Assembly: GCF_001718835.1 (NCBI RefSeq)
Contig: NZ_CP013444.1
Location: 992,001 to 1,056,000 of the forward strand
DNA: 64,000 bases
From: Burkholderia cepacia
GTDB lineage: Bacteria > Pseudomonadota > Gammaproteobacteria > Burkholderiales > Burkholderiaceae
Direction of reading: 5' to 3'
Shown: positions 36,074 to 44,836 of the stretch, in pieces
Layout: each line of letters opens with the position of its first letter
How positions within the stretch are numbered: position 1 is the stretch's first letter
Notes under the pieces: model-generated
The model's database searches: none
What the model was told of the DNA's origin: nothing
Seen by the model: only the letters and a program-made list of their open reading frames with translations
Made by a program: the position numbers and the translations under genes

Positions 36074-37689
36074 GATTGCCTCACTTCGGAGGCGGTGTCA
36101 GGACCGGCGAGGGCGGCGCGCAATGCGGCTCGATCGAATTTCCCGTTGGGGTTGCGCGGAACTGTCTCGCGTACCACGATGCGCTGCGGCACCATGTAGC
36201 GCGGCAAATGCGCGACACACCAGGCATGAAGCGTTTGAGTATCGAAATCCGTGGCGGCCGGCACGACCAACAGAACGACAGCTTCGCCGAGTTCATCGTC
36301 AGCGATGCCGAAGGCAACCGCTTCCGTGACCAGACCACTGTCGTGAACGACTTCTTCGACTTCTTCAGGGCTGATGCGATACCCGGAGCTCTTGATTTGC
36401 GCGTCGTTGCGCGCGATGAAGTACAGGAATCCTTCCGCGTCTTGCCGTACCAGATCGCCTGACCAGATCGCACGATCGCGGGGCGCGCCGCCAGGTTTCA
36501 GTTCGGGCGACGGTCGATAGCGCTGGGCTGTGCGCGTCGCGTCGTTCCAATAACCGAGCGTGACGCAGGCTCCGACATGGACCAGTTCTCCGGTTTCGTC
36601 GGGCCCACAAGGCGAGCCGTCATCGCGCACGACCAGAATTCGGGCGTTGGGGACAGCTTTTCCGATTGAATCGGGACGGCGGTCTACCTCTGAGGGATCG
36701 AGAAACGTCGAGCGAAATGCCTCGGTCAGGCCATACATTAGATAGGGTTTGGCTTGCGGAAACAACGCCCGGAGTCGCTGCAAGACGGGCGTCGGCAGCT
36801 TGCCGCCGGTATTCGCGAAGTAGCGCAGTGCCCGGCGTGCCGGCTCAGGCCAGGCCACACGCGCCAGTTGCATCCATAAGGGCGGTACGCCTGTGATTGC
36901 CGTAATACGCTCGCTCACGCAGGCATCGATCACGTCTTGCGGTGCAAGATAGTTGATGAGCACGGCAGTGGCCCCCGCCGCCCAGGCGGATGTGAGTTGA
37001 CTCAGGCCAGCATCGAAACTGAGCGGCAGGGCGGCGAGGATTCGATCGGATGATGTGTGCTTCAGATAATGGGCAACGCTCCAGGCGCCCTCGAGCAGGT
37101 TGCGATGGCTTAGCATCACGCCCTTTGGCAGTCCAGTCGAGCCTGAGGTGTAGAGGATGGCGGCTAGATCCGTGTCGACATTGGTCGGCGCCGGTGAGTG
37201 CGGCGGATGGTTACCATCGCTTTTTGCGCGATCCACGCCTGCCGATTCGGGCCAGGTCTGGATGTGCGTTGTTGTTCGCAGGTGCCGGCTGGCGGAGCCG
37301 GCATCGTCGACGAGGATCGTGTAGGAAACGCCTGTGAGTCCATGTTCGTCAAGGACCCGCGCGCGTAGCGCGCTCGTAATCAGGCAATCGGCACCGGAGT
37401 CGTGCAGGATGTGTGTGACCTGCTGGGGTTTGAGGAGCGGATTGATGGGAACGAACACGCATTGCGCGGCGGCGGCACCCAGCATCGACACGACGGTTTC
37501 GACTCGTTTGTCCAGATAGATCGCAATGCGCGCGCCGCCGGTGAATCCAAGCGCGTAGAGCGCATTGCCCATGCCTCGCGCGCGGTGTACCAGGTCCTGA
37601 TAGGTGACTCGGGAGGAGCCGCAGACGAGCGCTTCCGCATCAGGGGTGCGGTTTGCCGTGGCGTGCACGAGGTCGAGGATGTTTCTCAT
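36070..37689 (-). CDS. AMP-forming acyl/aminoacyl ligase
   Basis: 539-residue ANL-superfamily enzyme. Motifs in order: ATP loop ILYTSGSTGLPKGVMLSH, YGLTEAFRST, the hinge region FIARNDAQIKSSGYRISPEE and the C-terminal catalytic lysine in PRNPNGKFDR. It resembles the exosortase A-associated ligases found beside the same type of decarboxylase. It should activate a carboxylic or amino acid as an adenylate and load it on the ACP encoded upstream. Residue selectivity cannot be read from the sequence by eye. Confidence 0.9.
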   Translation of the reverse strand: MRNILDLVHATANRTPDAEALVCGSSRVTYQDLVHRARGMGNALYALGFTGGARIAIYLDKRVETVVSMLGAAAAQCVFVPINPLLKPQQVTHILHDSGADCLITSALRARVLDEHGLTGVSYTILVDDAGSASRHLRTTTHIQTWPESAGVDRAKSDGNHPPHSPAPTNVDTDLAAILYTSGSTGLPKGVMLSHRNLLEGAWSVAHYLKHTSSDRILAALPLSFDAGLSQLTSAWAAGATAVLINYLAPQDVIDACVSERITAITGVPPLWMQLARVAWPEPARRALRYFANTGGKLPTPVLQRLRALFPQAKPYLMYGLTEAFRSTFLDPSEVDRRPDSIGKAVPNARILVVRDDGSPCGPDETGELVHVGACVTLGYWNDATRTAQRYRPSPELKPGGAPRDRAIWSGDLVRQDAEGFLYFIARNDAQIKSSGYRISPEEVEEVVHDSGLVTEAVAFGIADDELGEAVVLLVVPAATDFDTQTLHAWCVAHLPRYMVPQRIVVRETVPRNPNGKFDRAALRAALAGPDTASEVRQS

Positions 37690-37739
37690 GATGGTATCCG
37701 GATCGAATGTCGAGCGTTGAAAGGAAATCGTTCAGATGA

Positions 37740-38687
37740 TCAGTGGCGGACCACCATCGCACCGAAGCAACCTGCCAGGCCACACGAGAACAGCAACGAC
37801 CAACCGCCCGGTTCCCGGTTCGAGCACGTCTGGAAGTTAATGAAGGGATCGGCGCCAAAGACGTGGCCGATTGGTGCGAAGTTCGCAGTGAACAGCCGCT
37901 CGCGAGGGATGGCCAGCATTGCCATCAGCCTGGACCAGCCAGGAAGATTGGCGTGATGAGGCAGTACGTGCGTAATCTCACGTGTCGTGATGCCTGCTTG
38001 TTGAATGGCGGCTCGCATGGTCGTGAATGCAGACCAGTAGTACCGATCGTCGGGAACGGGCTGCAGATCCTCGTCGGTGCCGTGGAAGAATCGTCCGTCT
38101 GTATACAAGTGCAGGCCCGCAATGGCGTTTCGATGACCGTCTCGATCGAGCAACAGCGCACAGGCACCGTCGCTATGGAGGGCAAGATCCTGGATTGCTC
38201 GCAGCCGGTCGCAGTGGGATCCGATCACATCGGCGCAGACCACAATGGCGCGCCGGATGGAGGGCCGTCGCATGACGAGCGCCTGCAATACACGGATCGC
38301 GGCCATTGGTGAGACGCAGTGCTGCTGCGTGACTGAGAATGCCAGCGCACGGTTCAGGTCCGTTTGGGACTGAATCTGTTGGGCGGTACTTGCTGGTGGT
38401 GCGATAACGCTGGTCTGAATCGTGTGCGTGTACACGAACGCATCGATTGTTTCAGGCGCTATTCCGGTGTCGCGCAGCAGGGACGATATGGCGTCGACGG
38501 CAAGCGTCACCGGTGATTCGCCAGCTGCGTCATGGAACTGCGTCACGCCGTTTTCGATCAGTGCACGCGCGCGAGCCGACGGCTGACCACATCGCTCCGC
38601 CCAGCGATGTGCATCCACTGTTTGCTCCGGTAGACTGCATGCGATGGCAGACAGCACGAGCGAGCTGGCCTGTTGCGACGCAATCAT
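37740..38687 (-). CDS. KAS III-like condensing enzyme, Cys-containing member of pair 1
   Basis: 315 residues. Active loop AFSVTQQHCVSPMAAIRV with Cys124; the histidine motif LPHHANLPGW (His244/245) is close to the FabH PHQAN. The Asn region is LFTANFAPIGHVFGADPF. It is similar throughout to the 308-residue protein at 31176 and shorter than FabH. The start overlaps the Cys-less partner by four bases. Predicted catalytic half of a heterodimer. The AMP ligase follows after about 50 bases. Confidence 0.87.
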   Translation of the reverse strand: MIASQQASSLVLSAIACSLPEQTVDAHRWAERCGQPSARARALIENGVTQFHDAAGESPVTLAVDAISSLLRDTGIAPETIDAFVYTHTIQTSVIAPPASTAQQIQSQTDLNRALAFSVTQQHCVSPMAAIRVLQALVMRRPSIRRAIVVCADVIGSHCDRLRAIQDLALHSDGACALLLDRDGHRNAIAGLHLYTDGRFFHGTDEDLQPVPDDRYYWSAFTTMRAAIQQAGITTREITHVLPHHANLPGWSRLMAMLAIPRERLFTANFAPIGHVFGADPFINFQTCSNREPGGWSLLFSCGLAGCFGAMVVRH

Positions 38688-39721
38688 GATCCACCTCCAC
38701 GAAACTCAAGGAGAGCGCAACCAGCCTGCCCTTGGAAGCCGGCGGACCAAACGAGGGCATGTTGTCCCTCGCTAGGGTTGATCGACCGCAGCAGTGCGTC
38801 GAGCCGCGCAGGCGTGTCGGCGGCGCAGAAATGGCCGGGCGCGTCCATGCGTATGTGACAGGCACGTTCGGGCCGCAATCCACAGCGCGTGTGGATTCCG
38901 CGAGCCAGATGAGTGTCGATTGGCGCCGGAAGTACCCAGTCGACATTGGCAGGTTGAAAACCCGCGCTTGCGCACGTCTCGCTAATGACGTCCGTGAGCG
39001 TAGATGTATAGATGGGTTCGCGCTCACTTGCGAGAGGTGGGATTCCGGGCGTCCGTACGGTGAGCCCGCTCACGCGCCATCCCGGGCCGGGGTGTCTCGC
39101 GATCAGTACAGCAGCGGCCCCGTCTCCCATGTCGATCATTGCGCCGATCCGACGCGAGAACGGCCGGCGCCAGCGTTCCGCGGCGACAATCACGACGGTA
39201 TTCAGTCGGGAGTCATCGGCCATCATCGCCACGGCAATCTCCAACGCCATCAGGAACGACACGCCTTGAAGCTGACCGATCGCGAGCGGGGCTCGGGTTG
39301 ATCCAATTTCGCTATGGAGACGGCAGGCACACGACAATGCCAGATCATGCTCGAAGCTCGTTGTGCATACGATGATTTGATCGGGTGTGGCCGCGGCGAC
39401 CTGAGGCGACGAGTCAAGCAGCGCTCGCACTGTGGCGAGTGCCATGTCGGACAATGTCAGGGCGGATTCCACAGCGCCCCGGTTATTGGCAGCCGGTGAT
39501 ACTTGCGGCAACGGCATACCGGCCACGCCGAACGGGGCACCACTGTCGCGCCACCGCAGCGTATCGGCATACACTGCTTGCATCACATCCTCCCGTGCGG
39601 ACCCGCCCGAAACCATGAATGGTTCGACATGTGCATCGGGCGAGACATCGGGCGATGGGATATATCGTGCCGTGGCGACAATGCGCGGCTCGACACCAGT
39701 GAAGTTAGTCGAAGGACGCAT
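38684..39721 (-). CDS. KAS III-like protein lacking the catalytic triad, pair 1
   Basis: 345 residues from ATG 39721, overlapping the ACP gene by 17 bases. The opening ATARYIPSPDVSPDAHVEPF and the loop APLAIGQLQGVSFLMALEIA place it in the KAS III family. Gly153 replaces Cys, the PHQAN region reads LPAPIDTHLA (no His), and the Asn loop is MDAPGHFCAADTP. All three FabH catalytic residues appear lost. Probable structural partner of the 315-residue enzyme. It shares overall pattern with the 346-residue protein of pair 2, which points to duplication of the whole pair. Confidence 0.87.
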   Translation of the reverse strand: MRPSTNFTGVEPRIVATARYIPSPDVSPDAHVEPFMVSGGSAREDVMQAVYADTLRWRDSGAPFGVAGMPLPQVSPAANNRGAVESALTLSDMALATVRALLDSSPQVAAATPDQIIVCTTSFEHDLALSCACRLHSEIGSTRAPLAIGQLQGVSFLMALEIAVAMMADDSRLNTVVIVAAERWRRPFSRRIGAMIDMGDGAAAVLIARHPGPGWRVSGLTVRTPGIPPLASEREPIYTSTLTDVISETCASAGFQPANVDWVLPAPIDTHLARGIHTRCGLRPERACHIRMDAPGHFCAADTPARLDALLRSINPSEGQHALVWSAGFQGQAGCALLEFRGGGS

Positions 39722-39983
39722 GGGATTCGACGAACGAGACGAGATTGCCAAAACGCAGGAATAGATCGGCGGACAGATCCTCGGGCGCTAGCGTGAAGCC
39801 GAAGCGCTGTTCGAGTTGCAGCAGCAGGTCCGTCATATTCATCGAATCCACGCCGACATCGAAGAGGTTGGTGTCGTCTACGATGAGATCGGTGCTCAGA
39901 GTGCTGCCAAGTACCGACAGCAAGCAAGCTTTCACTGTCTCGGACACGCTGGCGGAGCCGGGGGAGGCGGGATGGGTTGCCAT
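39705..39983 (-). CDS. Acyl carrier protein
   Basis: 92 residues. The phosphopantetheine site is FDVGVDSMNMTDLLLQLEQR with Ser47 (D-S-M/L motif). An Ala/Ser-rich N-terminal extension precedes the four-helix core. It presumably carries the substrate through ligation, decarboxylation and dehydrogenation. It lies 32 bases after the upstream dehydrogenase and overlaps the first KAS III-like gene. Confidence 0.92.
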   Translation of the reverse strand: MATHPASPGSASVSETVKACLLSVLGSTLSTDLIVDDTNLFDVGVDSMNMTDLLLQLEQRFGFTLAPEDLSADLFLRFGNLVSFVESHASFD

Positions 39984-40015
39984 GAACGATCTCCAGTGCG
40001 AAATTTCGGACGGGG

Positions 40016-41275
40016 TCAGGATGGGTGCGCTTGCGTCGAACGGTGCGACGTGGGAGAGATGGCCTCCCAGGGTAGTGATGCCGAGCGTAGTGCGGCGCGA
40101 GCAATCATGAGCCGCTGCAGGTCCCCGGTGCCTTCCATGATGTCGAAGGCCTTTGCATCGCGATAGCTTTGCTCGAGCGACGGAAAGGCAGCGACGCCAT
40201 CAAGGCCGGCGAGATCGATCGCCGCTCGGGTGACGCGGGCGGCTACTTGTGATGCATACGCCTTGGCCATCGATGCATCCACCGAAGTGACCATTCCTTG
40301 ATCTGTTTTCCACGCCGCGTGTCGGAACAGCGACTGGGCTGTGGTGATTTGCCGATCGATATCGAGCAGCGCTTCGTTCACGTCGGCAGTGCGCTGACGT
40401 TGATTCACAGGATGTCCGCCTGCCTCGAAGTAGGCCGCGAGATCGTCGCGTACTCGTCGACATGCGCCGACCATGACCGAGGAAAGTAGGGGGCGGAAGT
40501 AGTCCCATGCGTGTTGTGCGCCCGAAAACGCGTCGTTGAGGGGCTTTTCGTCACCGCGTCTGAGAAGCGCGTCGTCAGGTACTTCGCAGTCGTTGTAGGA
40601 GAGAACCGCGAGTTGACTGGCGCGCAGCCCCACCATTTGCTCGACGCGATCGACAGAGAAGCCCGGGATGTTGCGATCGACATGGAACGCTCGAACCCCG
40701 AAACGACCAGCGTGCCGGTTGATGGTGGCGAACGTGATCACGTCGTCCGCGCGTGCGCCATTGGTGATGAAGCACTTGGTGCCGTTCAGCACCCAGCCGT
40801 GTGCTGTCTTGCGGGCGGTTGTCCGCATCGCGGTGGCATCCGAACCGCAATCAGGCTCCGTGATAGCAAATGCACCCCAACGTGGTGTATGGCTGCGAAA
40901 TCGTTCGAAGAAGCGAGCCTGTTGCTCACTGCTGCCGAGCGCGAGAACAGGCGGCATTGCAAGACCGGGGCCGGGCAGGGCGAGCGCCAGTGCGGCGTCG
41001 GCGTACCCGAGATATTCCATCAGTGTGACGCGTGATGTCAGCGACTGTACGTCCGGACACCCCCCGTAGGCGGACGGGACGAGATTCAGATTCAGTGCGG
41101 GTAGGTCCTGAGGCGCGCACACTGCGTCCGGAATCTGTCGTGTCCGGTCAGCTTCGGGGCCGTGCACACGCATGCGCGCTGCGAGCCGATCCAGCTCCAG
41201 CCCGTAGGCCGAGAGGTTTGACCAGATTGCCGCAAGCGAGGGCGGCACCTGGGGCGGCTTCATCGACTGTGACAT
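40016..41275 (-). CDS. Acyl-CoA/acyl-ACP dehydrogenase with intact catalytic Glu
   Basis: 419 residues from ATG 41275 with AGGAGG nine bases before. Family features: AFAITEPDCGSDATAMRTTA, GWVLNGTKCFITNGARADD and the C-terminal FDIMEGTGDLQRLMIAR, with Glu381 as the expected base. It should introduce an alpha-beta double bond in a thioester, possibly on the ACP as PigA does for prolyl-PCP. First gene of the minus-strand operon; the 18-bp palindrome lies in its upstream region. Confidence 0.88.
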   Translation of the reverse strand: MSQSMKPPQVPPSLAAIWSNLSAYGLELDRLAARMRVHGPEADRTRQIPDAVCAPQDLPALNLNLVPSAYGGCPDVQSLTSRVTLMEYLGYADAALALALPGPGLAMPPVLALGSSEQQARFFERFRSHTPRWGAFAITEPDCGSDATAMRTTARKTAHGWVLNGTKCFITNGARADDVITFATINRHAGRFGVRAFHVDRNIPGFSVDRVEQMVGLRASQLAVLSYNDCEVPDDALLRRGDEKPLNDAFSGAQHAWDYFRPLLSSVMVGACRRVRDDLAAYFEAGGHPVNQRQRTADVNEALLDIDRQITTAQSLFRHAAWKTDQGMVTSVDASMAKAYASQVAARVTRAAIDLAGLDGVAAFPSLEQSYRDAKAFDIMEGTGDLQRLMIARAALRSASLPWEAISPTSHRSTQAHPS

Positions 41276-41391
41276 GCGCGATTTCCTCCTGTTGGTGCCG
41301 CTATATCGCACGACCGACATGTACGGAAGTAGCAGGCGCTTGGTGTATGGCGCTCGGACTGCAGCCTAGGTGCTGGTCGTCGTCTTGGCTA

Positions 41392-41409
41392 CCTCCCAAC
41401 GTTGGGAGG
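41392..41409. promoter_or_regulatory. 18-bp perfect palindrome, likely GntR operator
   Basis: CCTCCCAACGTTGGGAGG is fully symmetric and lies in the divergent promoter region between the biosynthetic operon (start 41275) and the GntR-type regulator gene (start 41510). Position and symmetry fit an autoregulated FadR-type operator. Confidence 0.65.
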
Positions 41410-41509
41410 GGCTGGGTCATGGAGCCAGAAATCTGGTCGTGTTGAACGCGGATGCCCGATAATGGCGCCGGGATACAGCAGCGAATGGCCAACGACGGAC
41501 GTGACGGAT

Positions 41510-42346
41510 ATGGCAGGGCGAAAACCGACAACTGAAAAGAAGATGCCGCCGGCGCAGCCGGATAAACGGGGCACGCGCGCGATCAAGCGCGGCGATCAGG
41601 TGGCTGAGCAGATCAAGCGTTGGATCAATGACGGACAGGCACGGCCGGGAAAGCGCCTGAACAAGGAGGCCGAGCTCCAGCAGATGTTCAACGTCAGCCG
41701 AGGCTCGATGCGTGACGCGCTCAAGGCGCTGGAGATACAGGGGCTCGTGAGCCTGAGCACCGGTCCGGATGGCGGGGCGACGATCACACGCGTACCGCTC
41801 GCGCGGGCGTTCCAGTCGCTGCAGAACTATCTGTTTTTCGAGAGCGTCACGCTTGAGGACATTTATGCGGTGCGTCGCACACTGGAACCCATGGTGGCGG
41901 CGGGCGCGGTTCCCTATCTGAGCGACGCGGACTTCGAAGCGCTCGAGCGCAGCGTGTCCGTCTGCGAGCCGTTCGAGGCGCGTCACGCCGAGGCACTCGA
42001 CCAGCGCCACGAGGACATCCATTTCCACGACGTACTGGCGGCTGCGCATCCGAACGCGTTTCTGCGCAGCCTATGCCAGATCATCAACCAGATGCTGCAC
42101 ACGCTGGTGATCGTGGCCGGAAACGTGACGCAGCAGGACTATCAGGCGTTCGGCCGTCACACGGTCGCCGCCCATCGCGCGATCCTGGACGCCGCGCGGC
42201 GACGAGATGCCGATGCGGTCGCACAGCTCATGGCGGCGCACATGGACGAAGCGCAAGCGCAGCTACGCACGGTCCACGCTGCGCTGCAGCAGAAGCTGGT
42301 GCTGGACTCTGAACTAGATTTGGACACGGGCCGTAGCGCGCCGTGA
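41510..42346 (+). CDS. GntR-family regulator, FadR/FCD subfamily
   Basis: 278 residues from ATG 41510; the longer frame from 41402 would run into the operator. Winged-helix domain QVAEQIKRWINDGQARPGKR...FNVSRGSMRDALKALEIQGL, then an all-helical FCD ligand domain with metal-site residues such as DIHFHDVLAAAH and HTVAAHRAIL. FCD regulators respond to small organic acids or acyl compounds and usually repress. It is divergent from the biosynthetic operon and probably controls it. Confidence 0.88.
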   Translation: MAGRKPTTEKKMPPAQPDKRGTRAIKRGDQVAEQIKRWINDGQARPGKRLNKEAELQQMFNVSRGSMRDALKALEIQGLVSLSTGPDGGATITRVPLARAFQSLQNYLFFESVTLEDIYAVRRTLEPMVAAGAVPYLSDADFEALERSVSVCEPFEARHAEALDQRHEDIHFHDVLAAAHPNAFLRSLCQIINQMLHTLVIVAGNVTQQDYQAFGRHTVAAHRAILDAARRRDADAVAQLMAAHMDEAQAQLRTVHAALQQKLVLDSELDLDTGRSAP

Positions 42347-42575
42347 ATGCCGGAAGAACTCGACATTCGCTGCGTTCAGCGGAACGACGTTGCCGCACTT
42401 CCCGCACATGCGGGAGCTTGGCTACCGACCTGAAGCCACAGCAATGGCGGCTTCGGTTTGATCGATTCGAGAGTGCACGGAGATCGCGGCTTTTTCCGCT
42501 GGCGACCGTCAGTCGCACGAGACTTCCGCGCACGATAGCTGTGCGCGGGCGTGGTCAGTTGTGAGTGTCTCGTTC

Positions 42576-44000
42576 TCACTTGGGCGCCGTGACGGCAGCA
42601 GAAGCAAACAGGGCGTGCGTCATCTCGGCAAACGGTGCTCGTCCGAACGCGAGCTCGAGAACGTGGCTCGCCCACAGGACCAATGCATCGGCGTGACGAC
42701 CGCCGACAATCTGTATGCCGATGGGGAGTTGCCGCTCCGTTAAGCCGGCATAGAGGCTGGCTGCAGGTAAGCCTAGTTGATTGCACCATGCCGTGAAATG
42801 AGGAAACAGTTCTTTGTTTGACGTCAACTCGGCGAGCGGCATGGCGACCCGCGGATACACGGGGCAGATGAGGATATCGTGTTGCTCGAAAAAGCCATTG
42901 ACCGCAGCACCCAGGTCACCGCGTTCGATCAACGCGCCCAGCAATGCCTCACGCGACAAGTCATCTCCTGCGCGAGCATACGCCTGCAGCGATGGATCCA
43001 GTTCGTCAGTGCCGCGTGGCAGGCTGGACGTAAGCTGTCGGCAGCACGCGCGCCACAGGGTCGCGTGGACGGCATTGCATCGAGAAATGGTCGGTGGGTC
43101 GGCAGCATCAACCCGAGCGCCCAATTCGCGGAAGATTGCTGCGGCACGTATCACGGCGGCGTGGATTTCTGGTTCAACCGCGACCGGTAGCCCGAGCGTT
43201 GGGCTACAGGCAATACGGATGCCGTTGGGGACGGGCCGGCATTGCAGCCCGCGTGCGTAGTCGCCACCATCGAACGGCAGGGCGTACCAGTCGCGGCTGT
43301 CGGGGAGGCTGATCACGGTGAGGATACGAGCGGCATCTTCGACGCAGCGCGTCATGGGCCCGACATGGCTGAACAACCCGAATGGGCCGCGAGGTGCGTG
43401 CGGGACCCGCCCGAAGCTAGGTTTGAACCCGAAGGTTCCGGTGAATGCGGCGGGAATACGAATGGAGCCCCCTCCGTCGGTCCCGATCGCTGCGGGGCCC
43501 ATCCCGAGCGCAACTGCTGCTGCAGCGCCACCGCTGCTTCCGCCGGGTGTGCGCGTGAGATCCCACGGATTGCGTGTAATACCGGTAAGCGGGCTGTCGG
43601 TGACGATCTTATGTGCAAAGTCGGGTAGCGTGGTCTTGGCAAAACAGATTGCGCCTGCTTCACGCAGTCTTGCAACGCAGGGACTGTCCGACTGCGCCGG
43701 TTCCGGCGTGGTAGCGCGAGAGCCGTGCCGCGTCGCGACACCTGCGATGGAAACATTGTCCTTGATGCTGACCGGTACGCCGTCGAGCGGACTAAGCGGT
43801 ATGCCACGTTGCCATCGGGCCTCGGAGGCCCGCGCCATGCTGAGCGCAGTGTCGGTGACATGGCAGACCGCGTTGACTGCGCGGTCAAGCGACCGAATGC
43901 GGTCGAGCGCGTCACGCATGACGTCGACTGGCGACACTTCGCCGTTTTCGTAGAGTGTGGTGAGCTCGCGCGTCGTCAGCTCGCAAAGGTTGCCAGCCAT
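42576..44000 (-). CDS. Amidase-signature enzyme 1
   Basis: 474 residues. The Ser-cisSer-Lys triad is visible: Lys in PVSIKDNV, the cis-Ser in GGSSGGAAAAVALG and the nucleophile in GTDGGGSIRIPAA. It hydrolyses a carboxamide; GatA is unlikely because no gatB or gatC is nearby. It is clearly paralogous to the amidase at 49520, with the shared stretch KIVTDSPLTGITRNPWDL. It is convergent with the GntR gene and has an AT-rich upstream region. Confidence 0.87.
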   Translation of the reverse strand: MAGNLCELTTRELTTLYENGEVSPVDVMRDALDRIRSLDRAVNAVCHVTDTALSMARASEARWQRGIPLSPLDGVPVSIKDNVSIAGVATRHGSRATTPEPAQSDSPCVARLREAGAICFAKTTLPDFAHKIVTDSPLTGITRNPWDLTRTPGGSSGGAAAAVALGMGPAAIGTDGGGSIRIPAAFTGTFGFKPSFGRVPHAPRGPFGLFSHVGPMTRCVEDAARILTVISLPDSRDWYALPFDGGDYARGLQCRPVPNGIRIACSPTLGLPVAVEPEIHAAVIRAAAIFRELGARVDAADPPTISRCNAVHATLWRACCRQLTSSLPRGTDELDPSLQAYARAGDDLSREALLGALIERGDLGAAVNGFFEQHDILICPVYPRVAMPLAELTSNKELFPHFTAWCNQLGLPAASLYAGLTERQLPIGIQIVGGRHADALVLWASHVLELAFGRAPFAEMTHALFASAAVTAPK

Positions 44001-44341
44001 GGTGACTCCAATTAATTATAATAAATTTACGATAGGCGTGGCCATGGCGTATGTCAAGCGCGAGAGATTGGCAAATTTTGTCGGGTAAACGTGATGAATG
44101 TCGGCGTTGACAGGTAATTTTCACGCCCGTAAATTGATGATAATAAATTGGGGCGTAACGATCTGGTGGTCGAGCCGAGTGTGTATGGCCAGTGCTCGCC
44201 ACCCACTGGATGGGTGCAGTCCAATATGATCGGCGAACGCGTGTCACGCCGACCGGCAGCGGTGCGCTTGTGGTTGGGTCTTCGGGAGGTATTGCGACAG
44301 CGGAGGTGTTCTGCAGAGGTGGGGAGCCGAAATAGAGCAGG
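44001..44341. other. AT-rich region upstream of amidase 1
   Basis: About 340 bases without a gene. ATAATAAATT is repeated directly at 44018-44027 and 44140-44149, and AATTTACG (44024-44031) is mirrored by CGTAAATT (44128-44135). This looks like a promoter with paired sites for an unknown regulator. Confidence 0.45.
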
Positions 44342-44581
44342 TCAACGAGAGCTGATGCGATCCTCGGCGCCTTTGATTATTTGTGATAGCGGCGTGTCGA
44401 GTGCCTCGGCCAAAACGAGCAGGGCGTCGAGTCCGGCAACGGTCTCTGCGCGTTCGATGAGCGAGACGGTATTGGGGTGGACCTGTGCGCGAACGGCGAG
44501 TCCGACCTGGGTCAGCTTTTTTCTTTTGCGACGGCTGCGGATCTCGTTGCCGAGCGCCTTGATGAATGATTCTGTGGTCAT
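44342..44581 (-). CDS. Small XRE-family repressor
   Basis: 79 residues, almost only a helix-turn-helix: EIRSRRKRKKLTQVGLAVRA followed by VHPNTVSLIERAETVAGLDA. It is divergent from the ABC transporter operon, and its start lies a few bases from the first of three inverted repeats, so autoregulation and control of the transporter are likely. Confidence 0.87.
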   Translation of the reverse strand: MTTESFIKALGNEIRSRRKRKKLTQVGLAVRAQVHPNTVSLIERAETVAGLDALLVLAEALDTPLSQIIKGAEDRISSR

Positions 44582-44586
44582 GCCAA

Positions 44587-44689
44587 CTCGATTTGATTAG
44601 GCAAATCGAGTATCGGCGAGCATTCGCCCTGAAATTCACAACAAATTGTGAATTCGATCTGTTTTGTCCTATGATTAACAATATATTGT
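44587..44689. promoter_or_regulatory. Three inverted repeats in the XRE/ABC divergent promoter
   Basis: (1) CTCGATTTG (44587-44595) with CAAATCGAG (44602-44610). (2) AATTCACAA (44633-44641) with TTGTGAATT (44646-44654). (3) ACAATATATTGT (44678-44689). The half-site TTGTGA followed by a TTCGATC-like stretch recurs in repeats 2 and 3, suggesting one regulator, probably the XRE protein, binds several sites. Confidence 0.6.
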
Positions 44690-44836
44690 GAGTTTCGATC
44701 GTGATGTTCGTCGAGAGGCGAACGGTGGGGCGTCATCGCGCGTTGCACCGGTAGCTGGAAGTCGATACCCCTAGAGCGACGTACCACGTTGAGAGGGGAC
44801 GTGCCCCTTTGATTAATGTGAGCAAGTGAGGGTTAT

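Noticed and set aside
42576..44000. Amidase 1 as GatA of a tRNA amidotransferase
   Set aside because: No gatB or gatC nearby, and a close paralogue is in the amide transporter operon.
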